Below are positions 44,861-54,270 of a stretch of DNA of 64,000 nucleotides, one piece after another. Positions within the stretch are counted from its first letter, which is position 1. Every line of letters starts with the position of its first letter. This stretch comes from Isoetes taiwanensis (lineage: Eukaryota > Streptophyta > Lycopodiopsida > Isoetales > Isoetaceae): contig JAJEKV010000001.1 in NCBI GenBank assembly GCA_021234155.1, positions 36,376,826 through 36,440,825 on the forward strand, read 5' to 3'. Below the pieces are notes generated by a model. The model saw only the letters and a list, made by a program, of their open reading frames with translations, was not told the DNA's origin and did not search any database. Made by a program: the position numbers and the translations under genes.

Positions 44861-44959
44861 GCAAATAGAAACAGAACCTTGGCCCACAGATCGAATTACG
44901 TAATATTTGGGAAAGTTTGGGTAAGGAAGCCCGATGATAGATAAAGAAGCGTGAAGCAT

Positions 44960-45700
44960 TCCGTTCATATAAGAAGGAGGGCAATTTATTATATTACAAA
45001 GATAAGTTGTGTGTTCAGCGACTTCGGGGTGCGAAAAAGCGATTCTCCATGACACACACAACAGCCCTATAGCGGGACATGCGGGTTTTATGAAAACTTA
45101 CTTTAAGATCCGCTCCGGCTATTTTTGGCCTTCCATGAAGAAGGATATTGCTAGGTACATCAAGCGATTGTCGGGTTTGTCGACAAACCAAGGCTGAGCA
45201 ATTAAGAGTTCGGGGAGTTGCAACCTTTGGATGTGCCCAGCGCCAAGTGGGAAGTCATAACCATGGATTTCATTGTGGGGCTTCCGCATTACTCTCCGTG
45301 GGTATGATGCCTTAATGGTCGTGGTGGATTGACAAATTATCAAAGATGGCTCACTTCCCGCCATGTCGCACCATCGGACACCGCCGACGACACCGCCTTG
45401 CTCTTTGCAAAGGAAATTTTCGGGTTACCGCGGGATCCGAGAGTAATTGTATCGGATAGGGATCCTAAGTTTGTCGGTGCATTGCGGAATGATTTCTTCG
45501 CCACCATCGGACCAAGCTTGCCATGAGTATGAGCCTACCATCCTTAGGCGGATGGTCAAACAGAGCGTGTCAATCATTATTATCGAAGATATGCTAAGAA
45601 GCTATGTATGGAGTAAATGGTCACAATGGGCGGATTATATTTACTTGGTAGAATAAGCCTACAGCGATACAAAGGAGTCTTCTAGAATGTCTCCCTTCAT
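44960..45700 (+). pseudogene. Integrase domain
   Basis: The zinc-binding region starts HDTHNSPIAGHAGFMKTYFK (45,052), with YFWPSMKKDIARYIKRL; the expected CxxC is lost. The core follows: KWEVITMDFIVGLP (first catalytic Asp, about 45,250) and RVIVSDRDPKFVG (second Asp, about 45,445); the final Glu region is frame-broken. Confidence 0.85.
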
Positions 45701-45879
45701 GATAAATTATGGCTATCAATGTCTTACTCGGACCGTGGCATAATCCTGTTTCTAAAGTGGAGGTCTCGCAACAACTCCTTCTAGAAATGCAGGCCTTGGT
45801 GGAAGAAGTTCGGGGGTTACTTATTGGCCGCGACGCAATGTCGTCGAGAAGAGTCTAGCGGATAAGCTTAGAACCCCAC

Positions 45880-46310
45880 GAATCTTCAGGTGGGCGAATC
45901 AGTTTGGCTTAAGATCAAAGTAAAACAAGCCAAGCTTAAAATTGGTAATCAGAAGAAGTTGGCACCCGGATGGGCTGGGCGTTCAGGGATTGAGCATTAT
46001 AGGAGAACAGCATATCGCTTGGACTTGCCACCCAGCTTGAAAATCCACAAGGTCTTTCCGTGAGTCTTACGAAGCAACACACCCCGATCCGGAGGAGGTT
46101 TTGGATACCCTTACCCTCCTAGAAATGACTGAAGAGCACCTGGAGATAGTGCCCGAAGCTCTTCTTGATCGAGCTTACAAACAGACCAGAAGGACTCAAA
46201 TGTTGCAATACTTGGTCAAGTGGAAGCACTTACCAGTTGAAGATGCTACGGGTGATGAAGATAGACCTTGAGAAGCACTATCCGGACTTCATGCAGGAAT
46301 CTCAAGGCGC
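45880..46310 (+). pseudogene. Integrase C-terminal part with chromodomain
   Basis: A GNQKKLAPGW...YRLDLPPSLKIHKVFP stretch (about 45,940-46,065) corresponds to the integrase C-terminal barrel. It is followed by a chromodomain-like block ILQYLVKWKH-type (here MLQYLVKWKHLPVEDAT, about 46,198-46,250). A chromodomain at this place defines chromoviruses and is thought to guide insertion to heterochromatin. Confidence 0.75.
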
Positions 46311-47006
46311 ACCATCAACGATGCTATCAACCCGCTCCCGGCGGTAAGCTTGAAGGCTTGATTGACCGAGAATCATGTTTTAGAGGGGTAGGCGATCGTA
46401 TATGATAATAATAACCGATGATGAGATCACCTTCGTGTTCTCTAGGGCGTGGTGTATTGTTGATGTTGACATGACCGCTGAATTGCTAGGAAAGCATCTA
46501 GTAAATAGACTGCGTTCATTAGGCTATATCGGGGAACTCCACCATTCCTTATGCCACAATGAATTGCAAAGCGTACACATGATAGATTCCCTTCTAGATA
46601 TTTTTTTTCTTTTATTTGTAGGGGGTGGTCCTTCAACCACAACTTAATCATATTATTAACCTACGGGTATATGGTTATGTGTGAGGCCGATGAACAAGTC
46701 GTCCACCGCCTTGTATAGAGGGTTGCCGATGACCCAACTTTTCCCGTATTGGTTTTGTCTACATGTGTAATTTTCTTTGTCGAATGTTTTAAATGGGACT
46801 TAGGTCCTAAACTCCTTGATCATAAGTTTGTATCGGGCACCTTGGTGCTTGTACTTTGATATTTTAACTTCAATGTATTCTTTGTCGAGAATTACTATAA
46901 TCTCAGCGTATTAATGTTATATTCTTAACTTCATTTTCTAATTCAATTGCTTTTACGTATATGTATTCAATTAGCTAACCCCAATGCCGAGGGCGGCATT
47001 GTTTTT
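46311..47006 (+). other. 3' internal region of the LTR element
   Basis: No recognised gene. An open stretch at 46,402-46,647 has no known domain. Confidence 0.5.
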
Positions 47007-47018
47007 AGGAGGGGAGAA
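47007..47018 (+). other. Polypurine tract
   Basis: AGGAGGGGAGAA directly before the 3' LTR; the usual primer for plus-strand DNA synthesis. Confidence 0.9.
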
Positions 47019-48630
47019 TGTGACGTTCCACGTATTTATACGGTCTACTATACGGGACACGATTACAAATACAAGCACGTCACTCCCTACAGTGCACGCT
47101 ACCATGGGGGTATGGGAACTTAATTGCAACCTAGGGGGTTACCTTAAAAAGGATTAAATTAGCTATGCTAATTTAACACATTAATAATAATAACCTATAA
47201 CCTAGGAAATTAGGCTAATTACCATTTGGGAAGGCGCCACCCGCCTTTTGTCGATTGGGTAGCATGGGGATTGCCAAGTTTGGATGCCAACTTGACCCCT
47301 ATCCCTGGGATTGACTCCTGAAGATCGATCAAGGAAGGCCAGGAGCTGGGCGCCATCAGACACTTGCAGAAGATCACCATAACAGTCGTCCCTGTGAAGT
47401 AATGTGGTGAATTCTCAACTCCCGGAAGATGGAGGCCCCATGGAAGCGAGTCCGGCCCGAGGAATTCAGGTAGGTGGCTATGTGAATTCTAGTTAACACT
47501 TGGTTGTGTCCGTCTCTCTCTGTTCTCTTTGTGAATCAATCATAGAAACTAACCCTTGATTGTACAAACAAGTTCTCTTTATATTCAATTCTGGTTCTTA
47601 CTCACGAAAGGATGGATTGTTAGTTCTTTGTTTAATCGACTCGAAATGGGGGATTACGGGGGTAGAGGCCTCAGGCAGGTGTATTGTAGTATGCTCCTAG
47701 ATGGCATGCATGCGGTCCCATTAAATGCGGCCTGTGCACAAGAACCCACCGGGTCCTAGATGCTATGGTCTGGCTTAACACCAGACAAGGAACACAGTGG
47801 TGACATGAGGGGTGGGGTCTTGCATGAGCATACAAGGCTCCTGAGACTCCTACAGTGGGCTAGGCCTAATAGCCGGTCACATTGAGGGCCGGGTATGGGT
47901 CTGACACTCCCTGGGTGTAGAGGTGTGATCCGTATGGAGCACCATGCACTTTGAGTAGATTTAGGGTGAGTAAGTCGGGTACGGATGCGGGGGTCGCTGA
48001 TGCGGCACGTATTCTCTAGCTCACCCATGGAACCCTTTGTGATTACGGAAGGGGCGCCTCCCCCGAGCCTGCCTCATCGGACCAGCGTCATGAACTGGAG
48101 TAGGCTGGAGGGTGATGCCCGAAGTTTGCGTCTCAGGAAGGCTATAGCAAAGCCATAGCATGAATCGACCCATCCGCAAAAAGTGTGTGGGGGGGCGGAT
48201 GGAGTGGTCAACCCGGCCAATGTTCTATGCCATTAACGCCATGCCAAGACTCGGTCCGCTGATCCCTTGAGGCCCGGCCGTCGGTCGATCCTCACGGGAG
48301 TCGAGGTAGGGGTAGAACACGGGTTGGGTGTTTTCGTAGGATTAGATGCATATTCTCGCCGTTGGTATATTAGATGGATCGCCACCCTTCGTGGTGGTTA
48401 TTTATGTATATTCATCTTTGTGTGCTAACCCTTGTATTCATCTTTGCCTTGACGTAGGAGTCCCATCAAGGCGTGGGCGAATGACCCCTTCGTGTCCTTC
48501 TTTCGGGCCTCATTTCATAGATGGCCTGGAATAGACGGAGGGCCCTGCTCATGGTGAGATGGTTGCCATGGGAGGGGAAAGTCCCCGTATGTATACGTCC
48601 GAGGGTCGTATATATTCTGGGAGCGTCACA
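47019..48630 (+). repeat. 3' LTR
   Basis: 1612 bases from TGTGACGTTCC to GAGCGTCACA, collinear with the 5' LTR. Differences from the 5' copy are clustered at CTG, CAG and CCG positions and are frequently indels. Confidence 0.92.
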
Positions 48631-48635
48631 CCAAC

Positions 48636-48705
48636 TGTTTGCGCAACACGTGGGATGTTGCAGACTCCATCTCCGTCTCCAGGCCCGCAATGCGGGCACT
48701 GTTAA
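48636..48705 (-). pseudogene. 5' remnant of LINE 1 beyond the LTR element
   Basis: The minus strand reads ARIAGLETEMESATSHVLRK in the frame that, after removing the LTR element and one target duplication, continues into QLVIAKQHQSSW at 35,298. It stops where the acidic-gene repeat begins. Confidence 0.6.
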
Positions 48706-48880
48706 GAAGTGCAAGACGGCAATTGGTGAAGGTGTTAAAAAGTCTAGAAAAATGAAGAACACAAAAAAGAAGCTTGAACAGATAGAGAAGATAGAGGAAT
48801 TCAGCTATTTGGAGCAAAAGAATAGGGCGAAGTCCAAAAAGTGAAGATGATGGAGGAATTCAGCTATTTGGAGCAACAGA
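48706..48880 (+). pseudogene. Third, partial copy of the acidic-gene N-terminus
   Basis: LKKCKTAIGEGVKKSRKMKN-like coding, then KLEQIEKIEEFSYLEQK, a stop at 48,842, and the following EEFSYLEQQKGM. This copy keeps one reading frame across the junction that is broken in both larger copies, which suggests the ancestral ORF was continuous there. It then joins, at about 48,885, a 0.9-kb-type unit. Confidence 0.65.
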
Positions 48881-49205
48881 AAGGTATGTTTTCAAACCAT
48901 ATATCCAATAGAGACTATAGGAAATGCCATGTCATTTTTTTGGGCAAAATGTTAATAGTATAATGCCTGGAATATTTCGTTCACCATAAACCCACATAGA
49001 CAAAAGACTTGGCTAATATTGATATTGATCCACAACGTAACACGGTCATCCCACACCAGTTCCTATATAAAATAATACCAGAAATATTCTGTTTATCGAT
49101 GGCTTGCAGGTAAGGTAACGCTGAAAAAAAAAAAAAACCATAAACCCACATAATGTAATCACAAAAGATGTTGCTACAACATAAGACGGTCATCCCACAT
49201 GGTCA
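48881..49205 (+). repeat. Partial 0.9-kb-type unit, left of LINE 2
   Basis: Matches 26,690-27,000 (ACCATATATCCAATAGAGAC to ATCCCACATGGTCA). It continues after LINE 2 with TTATATAAGACCAC at about 51,978. Confidence 0.85.
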
Positions 49206-49264
49206 ATGCCTACACTTGATCACTCGCTTCAGTGTCGGGACAGGTGGTCGGGACGAGGAAGTAG

Positions 49265-49310
49265 ACTCCGACCATCAGCCCCTGTTCTTGCAGATAGATT
49301 GGCAGGCCAA
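49265..49310 (+). pseudogene. End of the LINE 2 endonuclease domain
   Basis: TDSDHQPLFLQIDWQ: the S-D-H block near the end of EEP endonucleases. Its position at the very start shows that LINE 2 lost its ORF1 and most of the endonuclease by 5' truncation. Confidence 0.7.
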
Positions 49311-49889
49311 CCGAGCACCCATTGCCCCAACACCCCATGTACCATCAAGCAGGCCCGGACTATGATCATGCGGCGGTCTATGCGAGGATGCTTGAGCATG
49401 AGCTGCCGGAGTCTTTGCAACTCCCCACACTTCAACAATGAGACGGCCCGGTGAACCGGCTCCTTCGAGGGTAGGGGATGATGCTTTGGGAGAGGCCGCT
49501 CTCGGCGATCCCGGGGGCTGCAACCACCTTCCCCCGCAATCGGGTTCGATGGCCGAATGTCGGGAGCTGAAGCGAGGGGCTCCGCCAAGTCTTTGGACCC
49601 CACCATTAAGCCCCATGGCCGTCCCCGTCAATACCGCTCCTTCCTCAAGACCAAGAAAGCCGGGGTACCTTGCGAAGCACTCAAAGCATGAGATGTTTGG
49701 TCTTCTAGACCGCCACCCTAGGGCCTTACGGAGAAAGGTCTTGAGTAAGCCCGCACAGACCCACGGAAATATTACCCCGGAACAATGGGTGAGATACTTG
49801 CGGCATTTGTATGACCCAATGGGAAGCGGGGCACCGGTACCTCCATGAGCAGGCCCTAGCGGTCATTCTTGAAGGGATGTCATAATGGG

Positions 49890-50900
49890 GTTGCAGCGCC
49901 GCTAATGGGAAGGCGGCCAGATTTGGATGGTATCTTGGTGAGCTTCTCAAGTGGGCGGGCCCCAATGGTGCCGGTTCTCACAACACTCTTCAACAGGGGC
50001 ATTGCAAGAAGGCTTCCCCCCACTTTGGACTACCCGGTAGAGTTGTGCCCATATACAAAGCGAGGGGACCCCCATTGACCAACTATCGTACCATTATGGT
50101 GGGTTCTGTCTTTGCCAAGTTGCTTTAGGGATTCTTGGCGATTGACACTTTTGGGCGAGAGGATGGAGAAGTCGCGGGCTCTCACGCTTGGCTTGAGCTT
50201 AGCCCGGCATTCTACTATTGACCATATCTTCACTCTGCGAACACTCATAGAGGATAGCCGGAATCGGCCTTAAAGAATGCATCTTGTTGCTTTGTGGATT
50301 TCGCAAAGGCTTTTGACACGGTGCCTCGGGGATAAGTTGTGGGGACGTGATTGAGGCGACTAGGGACCCCGTCGACTTGCGAGAATGCTATATCTCTGAG
50401 ACTATCTGAGGCTTGCTCCGGTCGTCTCTCACTTGTCGGGGAGCCAGTTGTTAGTAACATTGGGGTGCGCCGGGGCTGCCCTCTATCCCCGACGCTCTTG
50501 GCTTGTACATTGACCAGCTAGAAGAATGGCTAGGCTGCGCACGGGAGGCTTCGGTTGATGCACCACATAATCCGGCAACTCATATATGCCGATGATGTTG
50601 ACCTGCTCGCATATACCCCGAGAGGACATGCAACGCCACGGATGCTTTGGACACTTTACGCCAATTCACCGACATGAGAGTTAACTTGGCCAAGACAAGG
50701 GTGATCTTTGGTCCCATCATACCAGGCACCCACGCCTTCCCTCATTCACTTACCGAGGCGGGTAGTGGAGGTGGCTCGATCTTATAAGTATTTGGGCATT
50801 GAGTTTTCTACTACCACACATTGGGATGCATCCATCGGGTTACGGGTCCTTGCGGCCGGAAAGCCCCAGATGCAATGCAAAACAACAAATCACAAGGCGT
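49890..50900 (+). pseudogene. LINE 2 reverse transcriptase, frame-broken
   Basis: Blocks in order in at least three frames: VVPIYKARGPPLTNYRTIMV, STIDHIFTL, FVDFAKAFDTV (intact first catalytic block, unlike LINE 1), GCPLSPTL, LIYADDVDLLAYT, YKYLGIEF. Comparison with LINE 1 shows the same protein family. Confidence 0.85.
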
Positions 50901-51949
50901 AGTCAGTATGCATGGGGTCACGAGGCACACTTGTTCGGGGCCTTGGTTGAACCGGGTCCTCCCTCTATGGGGCAGAAGTGTGGGGGCGGTGATATCCCTC
51001 ACCACTTGGAACGATCTAGAGCAGTCTGAAGGCCTTCTTGGCGGGCCTTTGGGAGTGAAATCCACGGTCCCATATCGAGATCTTGCTCCGGGAGGCAGGC
51101 TTCCTTCCATTCTGTAAGGGCTGGGCTTGCGAACGTCACATTATTTACTTCGGAAGGTGGTGGCTATGGATGAAGCCCGGCTGCCCAACCTTGCTTTGGC
51201 GGTGGCGATGGGCCCCTTGGCGACTCAAAGCTTCTTTGGAAAGACAAGCAAGCCAGATGGTTCTCGCTATGGAATGTGCAGGCACCACGGATGTGGACCA
51301 GTGCATACACCGAAGGAACGCTGCCTTGAAGCAAGACTTGGATGCTTGCTTCATGGCCAAGCTTTGGGATCAGAGGCCCCTGTCACATGTCAAGGTGGCA
51401 AATTATTATGCCGAGTTAATCCCATGCTCACGAGGGGGCCCACACCACTACCCGCGCACCCATTTACCAATGAAAAGCGCAGGGTGATTGCTTCCATTCG
51501 CGACAGTGCACACCACCTCCGCATTGAGACAGGGAGATGGATTCGGGAGCCGCGTGAGGACAGAGTCCGCCCCGATCTTTGTCAACGAGGCGCCATTGAG
51601 GATGAAAGTCATGCCCTCCGGGCCTGTCGGCGTGACTGAGCATATCAGGGCTCGGTATGCTCGGTTAGTTGTGCCCCATCGGGCCTTGCATGAGCTCTTG
51701 AGCCACGGCCTCTGTAGGCTTGTTGGGATCGTACCTCGGGAGGTAATGGATACGCGGACTTCGAGTTATGCCCCCCGTCCGGCATTAACCTCGGTTGTAC
51801 TTGTGATTATGTATATAAGCGTGCAAAAGTATGTCAAGTTTTTTTCCAAAACCCCTCGAGTGGGGTTTTTAATCCTGGTAGTAATGCGCCTGCTGCTCTC
51901 TCTTTGTACTTGGGTCCCATAGGCCAGTTGGTCTCCGTGGACGATAAAA

Positions 51950-51976
51950 TCATATTCTATTCTATTCTATTCTATT
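51950..51976. repeat. (ATTCT)n tail of LINE 2
   Basis: About four to five ATTCT units close the element. LINE 1 instead ends next to a GGAA-type tract (29,490-29,512). Confidence 0.9.
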
Positions 51977-52799
51977 CTTATATAAGACCACAAAAGTAAG
52001 ACCATGGTCATCCCACACGATCACCTTATATAAGACCACGGTCATGGTGAAGCAGAAGAAGATGTGAAGATGGCGAAGCAGGATCTTGTAAAAATTGTAT
52101 GTTTATTATGGCAATGCTCTTTTCAGACCATATGTCCAATAGAGACCTTAAGAAATGTCATGTCATTTCTTTCGGTACTTCATTTTTCATCTCAGAAGGA
52201 GACCATAGGAAATTTAATGCCATGTCATTTTTTTGGCGATACGAAATGTCATATTATGCCAAAAATATTCCGTTCACTATAAACCCACATAATGTAGTGA
52301 CAAAAGACTTGGCTAATATTGATACTGATCCACAACGTAACACGGTCAAACAAAGCTAGGAATATGCCGTTCATTGATGGCTCACAGATCAGGCAATGTT
52401 TAAAAAAAAACATTAACCCATATAATGTAATGATAAAAGGCGTGGCTACAACCTAACATTATATAAGACCACGGTCACGGTGAAGCAGGAGAAGATGGTG
52501 AAGTTGTGCCTTGCCGCAATGGAGTGGTGTTTCAGAGAATCTTAAGACAAGAGACAAGCTCTTTGCATCCAGAAAATTGTAGATGCGTAAAAGCTTTGTA
52601 CAATATAGCAAGGGTCTCTCTTTGAAGCGTCAGCACAATAATAAGGTGCTCCAAAGACAAGAATCCCCAAATGCGTTGGAACCCAGTTCGTACTTTGTTT
52701 TTGAGCTAATCGTGAGGAAAAAGAAAGAAGAGATCCATCGCACCCTAAATGAAAAAAACCCTAAAACACAGATAGGTTTACTCTGCACTAGCCATAACA

Positions 52800-52843
52800 T
52801 ATCTCCCACAAGAATAAATGGGCATTCACAAGGCATATAAAAA
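52800..52843 (+). promoter_or_regulatory. Pol III-type promoter of U6 copy 3
   Basis: ATCTCCCACAAG (52,801-52,812) and ATATAAAAA (from 52,835) with about 23 bases between them, as in copy 2. Confidence 0.75.
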
Positions 52844-52862
52844 GCTCAATTTCAAAAATTCT

Positions 52863-52968
52863 GATGTTCTTCTGGACATCCCATAAAATTGGAACGATAC
52901 GGAGAAAATTAGCATGGCTCCTGCGCAAGGATGACTCGTATAAATCAAGAAATGGTCCAAATTTTTTT
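52863..52968 (+). ncRNA. U6: U6 snRNA-like gene, copy 3
   Basis: Same variant as the other copies, including ACGGAGA. Private changes: ATCCCAT for ATCCGAT and GATGACTCG for GATGACACG. AGCATGG and CAAGGATG are kept. Ends AAATGGTCCAAA plus seven T. Confidence 0.86.
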
Positions 52969-54017
52969 CCCACAGCTCCGATTGTTCTTTTGCTAAAATT
53001 TGATGCTTTTTATGGCAAACGGCAAAGTCTTGTTTATAGCATGCCCACCATTTTTCAATTGTTCTTTGGCTTCCCATCCTTTATACCTTTTGACACCAAG
53101 CTAACAACAAAAAGTGAGGAAGATTAGAAGTTGTAGTTAGCGTGGCCATGCATCCGTATGCCATTTTCATTTCTTTCTATTCTTTGATGAAAGACAGAAA
53201 AAGGACAAGTCGCTTCATTTCTTTAAACAATTCGCTTTTGCAACAAAGGGTTGCCCTCTATACCAAAGTGTTGAAACCAAATAAAGCTATAATGCTGAGG
53301 GTTCTTACTGTTGTTACTGTCATGATTTATGGGTACGTTCAAAATGCGCAAGCGTTCATTGCAGTATAATGTTCTAAAACTGTCCAAGAGAAAGCTATCA
53401 TTCATTGCCGTATAACGTTCTGAAAACATCCAAGAGAAAGCTACAGTTCCTGAGGAAATTATTTTTTCTACTAATTTAAGAGCACGTAGCACCATAGGCA
53501 AATCAATAAAAAAGTTGTCAGGACTGGAGGTCTGTATTCTTATTGTAGCGTATCTCTCAAAGTCTCATAAAATTGTGTCATTGAGCCTTCCAACTAAAAC
53601 GAATGCTTAGGGTGAATCCCCATTACGAAAAAACCTAGTTTCTAGATCTTTGTCACAGGCCTCCAAATCAAGATCATTTTCATTGAAAATAGGCACTTTG
53701 AGCTCTCGAATGAGCAAGAAACAAAATCATGACGACGGAACTTGCTACAAGACAGGAAGCTATGATGTAAAACAAGGCTACAAGGCGAGAGCTTTGACTA
53801 AACCGCAAACTCATGTATATTCGATTTGGGGGCCAAGATTGTGGGAGATGTTCATTTCCAAGGCTGAAATAGGTCAGAGCTCTCTTCAAAGATGAAAATG
53901 CGTGATATTATTAGAAGATATGGTTATTAGAAGATATTAGTGAAATGCGTGATATTATTAGAAGATATGGTTATTAGAAGATATTATTAGAAGATATGGT
54001 TGCAAAAAAAAAAATCC

Positions 54018-54105
54018 ACTCGGTCATCGCACACGACACGGTCATCTCACGCGGTCAAGCCACGGTCATCCTACACGGTCATTCCACTCGGTCAGCCTAT
54101 ATAAG
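54018..54105 (+). promoter_or_regulatory. CGGTCA array and TATA box, right copy
   Basis: Six CGGTCA words precede TATATAAG (54,098-54,105), one more lies between the TATA and the ATG at 54,122. The right copy has one more unit than the left copy (ACACGGTCATTCC), so the array changes by whole units. It looks like a promoter with repeated binding sites; no known factor is assigned. Confidence 0.5.
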
Positions 54106-54121
54106 AACACGGTCAGCCAAA

Positions 54122-54250
54122 ATGAAGAACACGGATATGAAGATGGCAAAGCAGGGTGAAGCTCTTAAGAAGTGCAAGACGGCAAAGGGTGAAGGTGTTA
54201 AAAAAGTCTAGAAAAATGAAGAACACAAAAAGAAGCTTGAGCAGATAGAG
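54122..54250 (+). pseudogene. N-terminal part of the acidic repeat protein gene, right copy
   Basis: ATG 17 bases after the TATA box opens MKNTDMKMAKQGEALKKCKT, lysine-rich. The frame is lost at GTTAAAAAAGTC, which has one more A than the left copy and the third copy, so an error in the A-run or a recent insertion is likely. Because the ATG is so close to the TATA box, real translation might begin downstream at 54,319 (ATGGCGAAGTC). Confidence 0.6.
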
Positions 54251-54270
54251 AAGATAGAGGAATTGACTAT

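Larger units (their letters stand above)
35304..48630 (+). mobile_element. Complete chromovirus-type Ty3/gypsy LTR retrotransposon, 13.3 kb
   Basis: Boundaries: 5' LTR 35,304-36,931, primer-binding site 36,934-36,946, internal region with gag, protease, RT, RNase H, integrase and a C-terminal chromodomain in plant gypsy order, polypurine tract 47,007-47,018, 3' LTR 47,019-48,630. A 5-bp target duplication flanks it. The long LTRs and total size recall the Tekay/Del lineage (inference). All coding parts are broken by frameshifts. Between the primer-binding site and gag lie about 5 kb (37-42 kb) with only short open pieces and no recognised domain. It inserted into the 5' part of LINE 1. Confidence 0.92.
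49206..51977 (+). mobile_element. LINE 2, 5'-truncated, with (ATTCT)n tail
   Basis: The empty site is known from related sequence (26,991-27,020; 63,475-63,500): CCCACATGGTCA...TTATATAAGACC is interrupted here by 2.8 kb. The element starts inside the endonuclease (SDHQPLFLQ at about 49,273), then RT pieces in several frames: GHSTIDHIFTL-like (50,206), VDFAKAFDTVP (50,297), GCPLSPTL (50,470), LIYADDVDLLAYTP (50,580), YKYLGIEFSTT (50,785), and the C-terminal IEDESHALRAC (51,592). The 3' end TGGGTCCCATAGGCCAGT...GGACGATAAAATC is followed by TATTCTATTCT repeats. Same family as LINE 1. Confidence 0.88.
51978..53900 (+). repeat. 0.9-kb-type unit remnant and U6-bearing repeat unit, copy 3
   Basis: 51,978-52,400 corresponds to 27,005-27,440. 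From about 52,410 the U6 unit follows with a TATATAAGACCACGGTCACGG module (about 52,455), U6 at 52,863 and the 3' part that continues without break into the right copy of the 10-kb duplication at 53,091. This is the only place where U6 unit and 10-kb segment are uninterrupted. Confidence 0.85.
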
